NCBI RefSeq assembly: GCF_046630445.1
Contig: NC_092334.1
Span: 188,238,501-188,302,500 of the forward strand
Source of the DNA: Rutidosis leptorrhynchoides
Lineage: Eukaryota; Streptophyta; Magnoliopsida; Asterales; Asteraceae
Direction: 5' to 3'
DNA length: 64,000 nucleotides
This document shows positions 24,421-36,690 of this stretch, piece by piece (the stretch's first letter is position 1; every line of letters starts with the position of its first letter). The notes under the pieces were generated by a model. It worked only from the letters and a program-made list of their open reading frames with translations. It did no database searches and was not told the origin of the DNA. Both the position numbers and the translations under genes were made by a program.

Positions 24421-26196
24421 TCATTCACTTGAAATTTTATGACCAAGAACGATGCCTTCTCTAACCATGAAATGGCATTTCTCCCAATTAAAGACTAGAT
24501 TTGATTTCTCACATCTAATAAGCATCCGTTCAAGATTAACTAGACATGTTTCAAAAGTATTACCGAAGATTGAAAAGTTATCCATGAAAACTTCCATGCA
24601 TTCTTCTATCATGTCGTGAAAAATCGCCATCATGCACATTTGAAAGGTTGCAGGGGCGTTGCAAAGTCCAAATGGCATGCGTTTGTAGGCAAAAGTACCA
24701 TAAGGGCACGTGAAGGTGGTTTTCTCTTGGTCCTCGGGTGCGATTAGAATATGAAAGTTTCCGGAGAAACTGTCAAGAAAACAATAGTAACTGTTCCCAG
24801 CTAACCTTTTCAACATTTGATCAATGAAAGGTAAGGGAAAGTGATCTTTTCTGGTGGCGTCATTTAATTTTCTATAATCAATACAAATACGCCATCCTGT
24901 TACAGTCCTGGTAGGAATAAGCTCATCTTTTTCATTTGTGATGACAGTGATGCCACCCTTCTTAGGTACGCATTGAACTGGGCCTACCCATGGACTATCA
25001 GAGATTGGATAAATTAAACTTGCATCGAGCAGTTTAATAATTTCTTTCTTAACAACATCTTGCATATTTGGATTTAGTCTTCTTTGGCTTTGCACATATG
25101 TTTTATGACCTTCTTCCATAAGGATTTTATGTGTGCAATACGAAGGACTTATACCTTTAATATCATGAATCTTCCATGCAATAGCTGGTTTATGAGCTTT
25201 TAGCACAGAAATGAGTTGAGATTTTTCATTTTTCGTAAGAGAAGATGAGATTATTACAGGTAATTCAGATTCACCATGTAAATAAGCGTATTCCAAATGG
25301 TTTGGAAGTGGCTTTAACTCTAATATCGGTGGTTCTTCTATCGATGATTTGTATCGATATCTGTCTTCCTCTTTCAGCATTTGAAGTTCTTCTGTTGTTG
25401 GTTCGTATTCATTAGCCATGAGTGTGGCTAATATTTCAGCTTCATCAATTGGTTCAGTTCCTTCTCCTAAAGAACATTCTCCTGTTCCTTGTAATTCTGG
25501 GAATTCTTGTAACAATTCTTCTTGTGAATCTATGGTTTGAACATAATAACATGTATCATCTGCAGATTGCGATTGTTGCATGGGTCTATCAGCAGAAAAG
25601 GTAACACTCTCATCCTCTATACTTAGGGTCAGTTTCTTACCGAACACGTCTATTATTGCTTTAGCCGTGTTTAAGAATGGTCTTCTTAATACAAGAGGAA
25701 CTCGAGAATCTTCTTCCATGTCCAGAATAACAAAGTCTACTGGAAATACTAAAGTACCAACTTTAACTAGCATATTTTCCATTATCCCTCTAGGATATTT
25801 TATTGATCGATCGGCTAGTGGTATGCTTATTCGTGTTGGTTTCAATTCTCCAAGGTCTAGTTTAGCGTATAATGAAAACGGCATTAAATTTATACTAGCA
25901 CCTAAGTCTGCCAATGCTTCTATTGAACTAAGACTACCCAGAAAATATGGAATTGTGAAACTTCCTGGATCTGATAATTTTTCTGGAATCTTATTCAACA
26001 GCACTGCAGAACAATTAGCATTCATTGTAACAGCCGAGAGTTCTTCCATTTTCTTTCTATTTTTGATTAGATTTTTCAGGAATTTAGCGTATCTTGGCAT
26101 TCCTGAAATTACATCAATAAAAGGAAGATTGACATTTATTTGTTTAAACATATCCAAGAATTTGGATTGCTCGGCTTCAATTCTTTTTTTTCTCAT
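24421..26196 (-). pseudogene. pol: Element D protease and reverse transcriptase
   Basis: 591 codons open. The aspartic protease motif DLGASINLMP lies near residue 98. RT motifs WRICIDYRKLN and SGNFHILIAPEDQEKTTFTC follow, and RMPFGLCNAPATFQMC. The catalytic box reads FMDN (Asn codon 24579-24577) where FMDD is required, so the second metal-binding Asp is lost and RT is expected to be dead. In-frame sequence continues upstream to the gag part through TAA 26361-26359. The first Met here is internal, not a real start. Confidence 0.88.
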
Positions 26197-26415
26197 TTTA
26201 CTCGGGTATGAAAGTGATGGTTGGTATGGTTTAACATAAGGCTTTGCCTTAACTGTGTTATCTTCATTAACCTTTTCAACTACCGGTTCTGTTTCCTTCT
26301 CTTGCTCAGGCTGTGGTGCCTGTGTAGTAGGAATAGAGTCATCAGAAATTACAGGTATTTAAGGTGGTTTAAGTGTAATACCACTTCTTGTGGTAATGGC
26401 TTTAGCTGTTTCATT

Positions 26416-26913
26416 TCAGGGGTTAGCATTTGTATCGCTCGGTAGACTCCACGGTTTTCTTTCTTCAATTAACCTTGCTAGGTTACTTACTTCTTGTTCC
26501 ATATTTTGGACTGAAGCTTGTTGATTTCTAAATGCATAAGCATTTTGTTCATTAGTTTGTTTCTGCGATGTAAATAACTGGTTTTGAGATTCTATTAGTT
26601 TTGCCATCATTTCGTCCAAATTTGTCTTTTTCTCATCGGTTTGTGGTGGTTTATTAAAATAATCAGGTCTTTGCTGATTGTAAGTATTGTTAGATACTTG
26701 TTGATTACTAGGACCTTGTTGGTTATTGTTTTGGGCATTTTGATTGTACGGAATGTTTTGATTTTGATTGTAGCTTGGCCTTGGCGGTTGATAATTATTT
26801 TGATAATTATTTCCCGGCCTTTGGTTCATGTATGAAACATTCTCTCTTTGCTCCATGGTTTGTTCAACATTGAGACAATCTTTTTTCAAATGTGGTCCTC
26901 CACACTGCTCACA
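26416..26913 (-). pseudogene. gag: Element D gag C-terminal part with zinc knuckle
   Basis: In frame with the gag start, after TGA 26922-26920. It opens with a CCHC knuckle (CEQCGGPHLKKDC), continues through an Asn/Gln/Tyr-rich low-complexity stretch and a helix rich in Gln/Glu (ASVQNMEQEVSNLARLIEE), and ends at TGA 26418-26416. The sequence beyond (AITTRSG) is the usual Athila junction to the protease region. Confidence 0.82.
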
Positions 26914-26955
26914 ACTAATTCATATTGCGTGAATATCTTTAGTCATCTTTTTCAT

Positions 26956-28020
26956 TCATCTTTCGAAAGCATCTAGCTTTGCGAAAATGGAATCCAAGTC
27001 AAGGGTAGAATCGGCTCTAGCCGCTTTAGATGAACGAAAGATATCTTTTTCTTGATGCCACTCATGTGAGTGGGATGCTGTGTTATCAATAATTTTGTGA
27101 GCTTCGGTTGCGGTTTTCTTCATAATGAAACCACCAGCTGCTGTGTCGATGTCTTTTCGTGTAGCGACGTCGACTCCTTTGTAAAATATTTGAACTATTT
27201 GATAAGTATCTAGACCGTGTTGAGGACATCCTCTCAACATTTTTCCGAATCTTGTCCATGCCTCATATAACGTTTCATTTGGCTTTTGTGCGAATGTGGC
27301 AATTTCTCCTTGAAGTCTCACGGCTTTAGATGCCGGAAAGAATCTTTTAAGAAATTTCTCAAATAAAACATCCCATGAATCAATCGCTCCTTCGGGTAAT
27401 GATTCTAACCAATCTTTGGTTTCCCCCTTTAAAGTCCAGGGGAACAACATGAGATAAATAGTTTCATCCTCAACTTCTCGGATTTTAAATAGATAACAAA
27501 TCCTACTAAAAGTTCGAAGATGTTCGTTTTGATCTTCTTTTGCTGTATCATCAAATTGGCATTGATTAGTGATCATGTGTAGGATTTGTCCTTTGATTTC
27601 AAAATTTGGCGCATTAACATCTGGTTGATTAATGGCATGACCTTGTCCTGTGCGTGTGGCTCTCATTCGGTCTTCCATACTTTGAGGTTCCGTTTCTTCC
27701 ATATCTGAATTTGTTGAATCTGAATCACTATAAGATTCTGATTTAACGGTTTCTTCCTCGATAATCTCCGGTTGAATAATTGGTGGTTCAGGAGGAATGA
27801 CTAGTGGTTCAGGATCTCTGAATTGTCCTTGAATATCCTCCGGGTCCTCAATTGTGAAGTCGGTTTCAAAAATTGGATTATCGAAAATTTGAGTTGGAGT
27901 ACTTGTTCGACTAGATGATGATTCTAAAGAAAAATTTATGGTGACAATATTGGCTAAATGTCTTGATCGAGTTACAGGTGGTGAACGTATGAAAGGTGGT
28001 GAACGTTTTGCTCGGTGCAT
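26956..28020 (-). pseudogene. gag: Element D gag
   Basis: ATG at 28020, 354 codons to TGA 26958-26956. The N-terminal 120 residues are acidic and Pro/Ser-rich; from about residue 135 it has the Athila-type gag core (YLMLFPWTLKGETKDWLESL, RFFPASKAVRLQGEIATFAQ, ETLYEAWTRFGKMLRGCPQH). Gag forms the particle around element RNA. The start is supported because leader homology with element C stops at this ATG. Confidence 0.88.
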
Positions 28021-29153
28021 TCACTGAATATCCTATTAGTTATAAAGATAAAAATTATATAAGTTATCAAATTAATAGACTTTTCTGATTTTGCCCACGT
28101 TTCGAATAGCCAATAGATGCAGCAGGTAGCCAGGACTTTATAAATCGGAAGCCCACAACTCACCACTAACAAATCCAACTATTACTACGAAACAGAAAAT
28201 TTTGGATGTCTATCAATTTAATCGCTTAAAATAATTTTTCGTCGAAATTTAAAGAAAATAAAGAAAATTCTATGTCCTAAAAACTAGAGCGTAGAAATGA
28301 AAAAGAAAAAGCGCGTCGAAAAATAAGAGGTCGAAAAACAAACGTCAAAAAACAAAAAGTCGATAAATAATAATAAGAAAGTAAAGTGTCAAAACTTAAA
28401 AGTCTAAAAACTAAGTATTAAAACTTGCGTCTAAAGGTATTAAAGCTTAAAGAAATTTTATATCCAAAACGGCAATAACTTAAAAGGCACTAAAATTTAT
28501 TAAAACTAAAGCGATAAGCGACGTCGTAAAATTATAAAGCGCCTAAATCTTAATCTAAAGAAAAAGCACTTAAGGGATTTTACTACAAAGCCTAAAAATA
28601 TAGAAATATAAAAATTCTATGGCAAAAACTAAGTTGAAAACTAATTACGAACGATAAATTATAAAAGTTACCAATTAAACAATAATAAAGAAAAATACAA
28701 AAATAAACTAAGTTGATAAAAATACAATTTTTACAAAAATATTATTTTTGTATTATTATTTTATAAAAGTATTAATTATAATTATAAATACTTAATTAAA
28801 ACTAATTTAAATAAACTAAAACTAAATATTATTTAATAAAACCCTAATTAACTAATTAATTAATAATTATTATTATTAAACCGTAACCCTAATCGTACGT
28901 CCAAGGTTTCAGAGCTGTCTTTTCACCTCATGCGACCGCATGAGGATTCTTTGATCTGGCCATGCGATCGCATGGCTTCGGATACCAGGCCAGATTATTT
29001 GGGCTGCTACAGTGATCGGCCCGATTACTTATTTATTTTTTTTTATTTTTTTTATAATTTTATATTTAAAACTTATATAAATATATTTTTACAAAAATAA
29101 ATTAAAAACTATTTTTTTTTTTTAGAATATAGCGTTTCGCTTTGGATTAATAT
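28021..29153 (-). other. Leader of element D with paired palindromes
   Basis: Non-coding between PBS and gag. It contains CATGCGATCGCATG at 28961-28974 and the one-base variant CATGCGACCGCATG at 28929-28942, again 32 bp apart, in the same relative place as in element C. Matches the C leader over its last 170 bp or so. Confidence 0.75.
28929..28974. promoter_or_regulatory. Paired palindromes in leader of element D
   Basis: Copies at 28929-28942 (one mismatch) and 28961-28974 (perfect), 32 bp start to start. Confidence 0.75.
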
Positions 29154-29171
29154 TCCCCGGCAGCGACGCCA
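29154..29171 (-). other. Primer binding site of element D
   Basis: On the minus strand TGGCGTCGCTGCCGGGGA, six bases from the LTR end at 29178. It differs from the C copy at one position. Confidence 0.85.
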
Positions 29172-29177
29172 AAAATT

Positions 29178-29408
29178 TGATGTGCGAGCGATGGGGTACG
29201 AAATACTATTATAGTTTACTACAGAATACTATTAAATACGATACAATTTTACACAAGTTATTTATTTATTTATAGAATGGATATACCTAAACCTTGCTAC
29301 AACACTTATAGGCAGTGTACCTAATCGTAGAGTAGTGTAGTTTTTAGTAAGTCCGGTTCGTTCCACAGGAATCAGCTGAGTTTACACTATATTTTTATTA
29401 ACTATATT

Positions 29409-29490
<82 letters not shown>

Positions 29491-31160
29491 TAGTATTATT
29501 ATTATAAAAGGAGGTTTAACGTTTAATGACCGGTTTGTCGATTTTAAGTCTTATATCACAGTCAAAACCTAATGCAAAATATAAAATATAAATAGAACTT
29601 ATTTTAAAGCGTAAAGTGATTGACGATAAATAAAAGTACAATAATTAAAAATACAAGTAAAGCGTAAAAATAAATGACGATAAATAAAAGTGCGATAAAT
29701 ATAAGTGCGATAATTAAAATGACAATAAATAAAAGTACGATGAGATATAAAATAAAGGAATTATGCTTATTTAAACTTTCGTAATCATGATGTTTGACGT
29801 GTTGATTTTAATTTATTACCATGGGTTAATTATCCTTTGTCCTGGTTTATTTGATACGTCTATCTGATTTTTGTCCACAATAGTCCATTGGTCATAAATA
29901 TAAAGTGTGAGTGTTCTCGTCAAATTACCCTTATACCCGAAGTCAAATATTTCAACTAATTGGGGACTTAAACTGTAACAAGGTCTTAATACTTTGTTAA
30001 TGATTACACCAGGTTATCGACTGTGTGTAATCCAAGGTTTTAATACTTTATTAACAATTACACCAATTTTCCTTGTATGTAATTCACCCCTGTTTTAATG
30101 AGTCCATTGACTATTAATCCATCCCCGTGTCCGGTCAAATGAACGATTATTAGTACTTATAAATATCCAGCCCATCGTATCCGATCGAGTGTATGTGGTT
30201 ATTTATAAATACGTCAAATTGTAAATCTCTATATTAAATTAACAAACTATCATTCAGTTAAATAAATATAAAGTCCATTAATAGCCCATAGTACAATTTC
30301 CACAAGTGTCGGTCTTTTGTCCAAACCCCAATTATGGTCTAAAGCCCAATAACCCCATCTTAATATTTAGTCCAACATCACGATTACTTCGGCTTAAATA
30401 AGCATAATAATAACTTAGCTACGAGACATTAATTTAAAAAGGTTGAACATAACTTACAATGAGTATTAATCGCGTAGTGTTACACGGACAGAATTTCGAC
30501 TTATAAACCTTAAAACATTCGCTATAATAACCTTATTATTATTAACTTAATATTAAAATTATAATTATAAAATATAAATATAAATTGAGAGAGTGACAGA
30601 GATCAGTGAATATTGTGTACATAATTCGTCCGAAAACGCTTCAATTTATAGGACTTGGCCAGCATCTGGGTGCCACGCGATCGTATGGCCAGCTGGATCA
30701 GCAGCCATCACTTTGTTTTCTAGTTTGCCGACGTTTTATTTAATAATATAATATAATATATATAATTTTATATAATTATATATATATTATATTATATTCA
30801 TGTGCATAATTGACTTGTAATTTTAGCTACATTGAGTCGCGCGTTGATAGTCTGTTTATGTCTCGGTTCCGGATTTTTGAATGTCCTTTCGTACGCTTAG
30901 ATATCTTGTACTTTGTGTTTTACGGCTTGTACTCTTTTAATTTTTAGACGTTTCACATCAATAAATTGAACCACTTGGATTTGTATCTTGTACATTTGAG
31001 CTTTTTGGTCATTTGCGTCTTCAAATCGTCGAATCTGTCTTTTGTCTTCACATTTTATTATTTAAACGAATATTACTTGTAAATAGAACAATTGCAACTA
31101 AAAGCTTGTCTTTCTTGAAGGATAATGCTATGAAATATATGTTCGTTTTTAACATTATCA
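29178..31160 (-). repeat. 5' LTR of element D
   Basis: 1,983 bp; on the minus strand TGATAATG...CACATCA. It is homologous to the LTR of C along its length, including ACGAAAGGACATTC and the region before the TATA box (30650-30644). It keeps only the distal palindrome, in decayed form (30673-30688). Contains an (AT)n tract 29406-29487. The flanking five bases at 31161 are AATAT. Confidence 0.9.
30673..30688. repeat. Decayed palindrome in LTR D
   Basis: CCACGCGATCGTATGG, two transitions from the perfect palindrome, in the same position relative to the TATA box as the distal copy in LTR C. No second copy 32 bp away. Confidence 0.7.
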
Positions 31161-32250
31161 AATATTAACCCATATTAATTCATGTAACCCTCCAGGGATT
31201 AAGTATGCATTTAATACACTTAAACACATATAAAATCAAGTAATCGCCGTTAAAACGATTAAGAGGCAGTTAACAGAAGTGACGGAAAAAGTAGGGTTGT
31301 TGCAAACGGGTCGAAACCAGATCATTATTTGGTGGTGAATTCTCATGTTTGACGCACATCGTTTCAGATATCAAATCTTATTATGAATGATCTGGTGGTG
31401 AATTCTCATGTTTGACGCACATCGTTTCAGATATCAAATCTTATTATGGCTGTAAACTCAAAATTATGGTTTAGCCATCAAACACCATATTTGGACGTTT
31501 AATCCATGACCAATAATAATGCATGCTTAAGGAAGAATATGGTTCATCATTGCGCGTTGTTACCAACTGGTTGTTATTATATTTTTGGTTTAGAATTGGC
31601 TCTTTGTTTGAAGTGAGAGTTAGTATTTTTGTTACTGATTAGAATTTGTTAATAGGGAACTACTCTTAAGCGCATCTTGTTGCTATGTATTTCTTAACAA
31701 TTTCATTTTCTTTGATGAAATGCTCTTTTCCAGTTTAATACACTTCATCACTTTTTGATCTTTTACATTTTTATTCAAAAGTTATATGTTAAGTTTACTG
31801 TTTGTAAATAGCAGAATGAGTCAATATATATACAAGTTTGGTGTTTGTTACATTTATCGTCCATTGTTGTATGTTGTATTGGATTAAAGCTATGAAATAT
31901 ATAAAAGATGTAGATAGATACGTATAATAAATATTGTAAAGTTCCGGGCCCGAGAAACTGTATCGATTTAACAAACTAGAAGCAATAGACTATTCTTGAC
32001 AATCGCAACCACAAACATGAAATGTCCGTTTCAGAATTTCTTTACTATTCAGTTTATTTTCATATACTTGCTATGGATTCACTACACCAATGTATTGTAC
32101 TTCGTGTTACGTAATTGTGATTTAATTTTCAAGTGCTATTATAACATTATGCATTATATTCCATCACATTTATCTTTTTTTTTTATGTTTGAAAATGAGT
32201 TTCATTCCTATACAATATGATGCCTCTATTTCATAATCTTTTATTTGAAA
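31161..32250. other. Non-coding flank, possibly Helitron interior
   Basis: No credible gene. A 54-bp block at 31331-31384 is repeated exactly from 31394 (63-bp period). The 74-codon frame at 31996-32220 is Phe/Ile/Leu-rich and not recognisable. Confidence 0.4.
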
Positions 32251-32279
32251 AACCCGCGAAATCGCGGGTTATAAACTAG
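32251..32279 (+). mobile_element. Helitron-type 3' terminus
   Basis: AACCCGCG-AAAT-CGCGGGTT forms a perfect 8-bp stem (32251-32270), followed after five bases by CTAG (32276-32279) and T. A GC-rich hairpin shortly before CTRR-T is the Helitron 3' end. The 5' TC end was not found; coordinates mark only the terminus. Confidence 0.65.
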
Positions 32280-32617
32280 TTGTATTTGAAAAGACATAAT
32301 TGTTTAAGAATTAATTTGTAGATGAATGTTAACTTTAATATCTTTATATCGAGTTATTTTTGAATATGAATACAAATTCGCTTTCATTTATTTTTCTTTG
32401 TTATACTTAAAATATATATTATTATGATCAGGTGTGCATGATCTTAATATCATCGATAAAAAAAAAAAAAACTTGATTTATTACTGTATTACATCTTATG
32501 AGTTATTTGAAATTCATAACTAAAGTTTCTAAAGTTTTAAATAACTTATCAAAGGTTTTAGGTGATAACACTTTATTAATTATTAATTCAAAATATCTAT
32601 AAGATAAGTACATAACA

Positions 32618-34775
32618 AAAAAAACCCTTTATCATGTGAGCTGTAAGATGCTCTCCGTATATCACCCTCTCCGTAAATCACCCTTTCCCTTTCAATATTT
32701 GAATTTTTTCACTCTTCCCAACCATCTACCACCGCTAATCTCCACTGTCCTCTTCCTACTACCACCTTCCTCCACCATTTCACAACCATAAACTTCCATT
32801 TTCCTTTCCTAGCACCACCATAAACCACCTACAAGAATTACTTCGTTCAATTTCTTCTTTTTTTCCTCTTCTCTGGCAGTGGAATAATTCCGACATGGTC
32901 AAATGGGTGACTCCATTTTTATTGGAAGATTAGAAGGGATTTCACATAATATGCTCAAAGACACTTTCGGCAGGTTTGGACCGATTAAGGAAATCAAATC
33001 GTGGTCGTTTCGAAGATTTGCATTTATTACCTTTGAACAAATTGAACACGCTTCTTTGGCGATTCAAGAGATGAACGGATCTATTGTCTTCAGAAAACCT
33101 ATCTTTGTTGGACGGCCATGTAGGTGAAGTGGTGGGAATTTTACCCGTGGTGTTCACTCTCGAACTTGTGTGTCAATTACACCAAATCGGGCCATTGCTG
33201 ATAATTTGGATCGGTGTGTGCTCATGGTTGATTCTACGCCTCTTGTGGAGGCCAAGGTTAAAGAGTTCCTGCTCAAATGCAAAGGGCGTATTTCAACTTT
33301 CAGAATAATGGGCACGTTTGCTGGGGTGGTCGAATGTGTTGATCTGGATTCGTATTCCAATATTCTTGTGATGGGTTCGGGGTCCGGTTTCAAGATGGTG
33401 GTTCCTTTCTCTCCAAAGGCTAATGAGTTTTTTAGGTTTGTTTGGGTTGAATTACGAAGTTTTTCGATCAAGTATGTTTCCGACGACAATATTAAGAGAG
33501 TTGCTCGCAGTGTGGGTACGGTGGTGAAGGTGGCTCAACCCTCGTCTGGTTTATCAAGCATTGGATCTTCGTTTGCTTTTATTGAAACTACATGTGTTAA
33601 ACATCTTCATGAGCTAGTACAGGTGGCGTTAATCTCTGATTCACTTGCTAAAGGACAGATCTGGGTTAACGAGCTCTCCGGCGCATTAGCTGTGGAGAGA
33701 ATACAGGTTCTTTCTTCTTCTTGTGACTTTGTGCAGGAGTTAAACGCTTCTGTTTTGAAGGATGTACATTCGGGTGATCTTCTAGGGGATACGGGAGTTT
33801 GTTTCGGTTCCACTCTTTTGGGTGGTGTTGGTTGACATGTTGATATGGGTGTATTGGGTGACACGGATGTGTCGTCGAGTCCTGTGGTTCAGTCCGAGCT
33901 CTTTGCTCGCAGTAATGGCAATTTTGTGTTCGGTAATTTTGAAGTTGGGGGTTCTTCCAAGGTGCATACGGGTCCTCATACGGGTGGTAGTGGCATTGGG
34001 TGTAAACATATTGATTGTGCAGCTTTTGGTTTAGATCGGTGTCCCTCAGTTACGTTTTCTGTAGACAAGGCTCAAGCGGCTTTAGATTCTCATGGTTTTC
34101 GCAGTCGCAAAAGGGCTCATTGTTTAAGTTTAGGGGATGATGATGTGGTTTCAGAGAATTTCAATGTGGATAATAGGGTTTGTGGATCGGATCGAGTTCC
34201 TGATGTAGTGGAGGTGAATGGAGTTTCGGCTGTTCATCCGGTTCGCAACCTGGTGATGGATGATGATGGTGGTCCTCGGGTAGATTTGACTCAAGAAATG
34301 CAGGGACTGGAGACAGGTCGGGAGGTAGCTGTGGGTGCTGAGAGTTTTGATGGGACTGGGCCTGGTTTGTTGGGCCTAGATGCAGGTAATACTTCGGGTA
34401 ATGCTTATAGTTTTTTTGAGGAGGTGGCGAAAGATCTTGAAGGATGCATTAGGTTGGAGGGTAAACTGCTTAATTCGAAGGCGCTTCCGAAACAAATAGT
34501 GAGGAAGGGGTTTAAGGTCAAGAAAAGAGGTAATATGAAAGGTTAACGTTGAAGGTTATTCAAGTTTACGTTTCGGGTCTCAGTATTAGTTTTTTTTTTT
34601 TTTTTTTTTTTTGTGCTTGTGTTTTAGTTTTTGACGTTAGCATGTTAGCTTTCTTGTAGTGGTTGTTAGTCTTGTGAGGGCCTCGTTGCCTCAGTTTGTA
34701 TCTTTGTTGCGGTTTTTATTTTTTTGATGAAGCTCGAGTCTTATAAAGTTAAAGTTTTTTGCCAAAAAAAAAAAA
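32618..34775 (+). mobile_element. LINE-like element carrying ORF1 only
   Basis: A 12-bp near-duplication, AAGTACATAACA (32606-32617) and AAGTATATAACA (34774-34785), flanks it with one mismatch, and it ends in a 12-A tail (34764-34775) after TTTTGCC, a common plant LINE 3' end. Inside is one RRM-type ORF1 and then directly a 3' UTR. There is no endonuclease or RT ORF2, so it is either internally deleted or a half-LINE moved by a partner. 32280-32605 and 32618-32902 are non-coding. Confidence 0.65.
32903..34546 (+). pseudogene. LINE ORF1-like RRM protein (two in-frame stops)
   Basis: One frame of 547 codons from ATG 32903 to TAA 34544-34546, crossed only by TGA at 33125 and 33833. Residues 1-75 form an RNA-recognition motif with RNP2 IFIGRL and RNP1-like RRFAFITF. 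A second block from about residue 165 (WVELRSFSIKYVSDDNIKRV, then GSSFAFIET) resembles the DUF4283-like region of plant LINE ORF1 proteins. The C-terminus is acidic, ending in a basic tail (KGFKVKKRG). It would coat LINE RNA. A host RRM gene was considered, but no introns, the two stops and the poly(A)/TSD setting favour a retroelement. Confidence 0.65.
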
Positions 34776-34785
34776 GTATATAACA

Positions 34786-36074
34786 TGTAATCATAATCAT
34801 AATACGGAGTAACAGTTAAATCGGTGAATTTAAAATTCAAAAATAAAATTATTAAGAGTAGAAATATTACAAAGCTAGTAGAGATAAAATAAAATATGAA
34901 TTTTTTTAAGCCCGCATGAACTCCAAAGGCCCATCCCAAGTCCAAACCTTTCTATAGCAAAAAAAAATAATTTGATTACAAAGAAATAATAATTGTTGGG
35001 GCTCACATTTATAATTTTACCCTATCACTTTCTCTTTCCCTAAAGAAGTCTCTTCCTCATCTTACTTTCTGCCATTAAACCTTACTCGAAAATTTCATTT
35101 TTTTTTTTTTTCAAAAATTTGGAGAATTGATCTTAAATATTTGATATCCTTCATGTTGTGATACCCAGTGCAGTCGCACTTCTCGCCCTACCCTAAATCC
35201 GGCCCTGCCGCCAAGGCAAGACAGAATCAAAAACACATGGGTAGAAATCATGAATAACACCTGCGAAAATAATTTGAGAAACATTTGAAAACCTACACTA
35301 CCAACCAACCAATTGATCAACATTGTAAACCATTTGAAGTTTCAACACTAAAAACCATATGCAGTGTCGACCAAACCCGTGAATGCTTATAAAACTAACA
35401 AATAAAGGAAAGTAACCATTATCTAAATCAGACCCGAACCGCACTACTGAAACCCACATGATTCACCCCTAATCGTAACCATGAACAATCCCAATTAACA
35501 TAATTTACTAACACTCACTTCTTTTTATAAATGGAAATGTTATATTTATATATGGAAATGTTCTTAATTATTAGATACTGATTTTTCGACTCGCTTTACG
35601 AGCCTAACTAATCTCAGGGGTGTTATTATGTTGCTACGAGGTTTTTTTTAGCATATTTGAACTTGAAACCATCTGAAACTTTAATTCTACTTAAGAGGTC
35701 AAGTCATAACCACTCTATATATCTATATCTATATATAGTTTTAAAATTAACGGTTTTCTAACATCACATCTTAATAAAAATATATTAGATTTATATTATT
35801 ACCTACTATCATTAACGTGCATAAAAGTTTTGTATATCTTGATGACCGTTACTATAAAGTCAATATATAACCGTTATTCACAAACCTTTTATACATGCCG
35901 ATAACAATTTACCTTATATACTAATTGCCCTCCCAAAATTTGTCGTTAGCTTTATTAAGAAGGCTAAAACGACATTTGTTAAATTAACTTCCCCTATTAA
36001 TTTGTTCACCCCTTTAATTAATTTTTGACAACAAAATAATAAACTCTTCTACAGCCTCACGACTACCCAAAAGG
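34786..36074. other. Intergenic, nothing recognised
   Basis: AT-rich. The minus-strand frames at 34691-34945 and 35111-35323 lack homology I can recognise. A short GC-richer stretch lies at 35165-35215. Confidence 0.5.
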
Positions 36075-36690
36075 ATGGCAATGGACATCCGATCCGATGG
36101 ATATCCATCCGATCCGATCCGCTTAAAGCGGATATGGATGATCTTAAATGGATACGGATACGGATATGGATGAACCTAAATGGATATAGATATGGATGAA
36201 AAATTTCATCCATTGATATATCCATTTACATCCGAAATGCATATAAAAATACATAATATAGATATATGCATACACAATAACTATTACAAATGTGTTTAGC
36301 ATTACACATACAATTTTATTTCCACTCATTTAATGAATATACTATGAATACTCGCAATAAAACATTAAAACATGTATATCTCACATAATAAACATAAAAT
36401 TTACACATATAATTTATCATAATCTATGTTTGATGGTAAATTTAATAAATTATGTTAAATTTTCTACAAAATTACACATTCTTGCAAACGAATTTTAATT
36501 TATGTCATGTTGTATTTATTTTTACTATATTATGTTTTTGTTTTTCATTGCATCAGTATAATATTTCTTAAATATCTAATGGATATCCATTAACCCGCTT
36601 AATTCATTGGATATGAATATGGATATGGATGATTTAACTGAATTTAAATGGATATAGATATGGATATGAATATGGATGAACAACGATCCC
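36075..36690. mobile_element. Small GGATAT-repeat element (MITE-like, hAT-like?)
   Basis: Both ends are built from degenerate GGATAT/ATATCC repeats (36095-36230 and 36580-36680) around an AT-rich centre. The left edge GGATGGCAATGG resembles hAT-type termini, and the right edge ...GATCCCTA is weakly complementary. I could not find a clean target duplication. Confidence 0.35.

Noticed and set aside
14607..28974. CRISPR-like spaced palindromic repeats
   Set aside because: Only pairs, inside plant retrotransposons; no array, no cas genes, and eukaryotic context.
32903..34546. Host RRM gene
   Set aside because: Two in-frame stops, no introns, poly(A) and flanking duplication point to a LINE ORF1.
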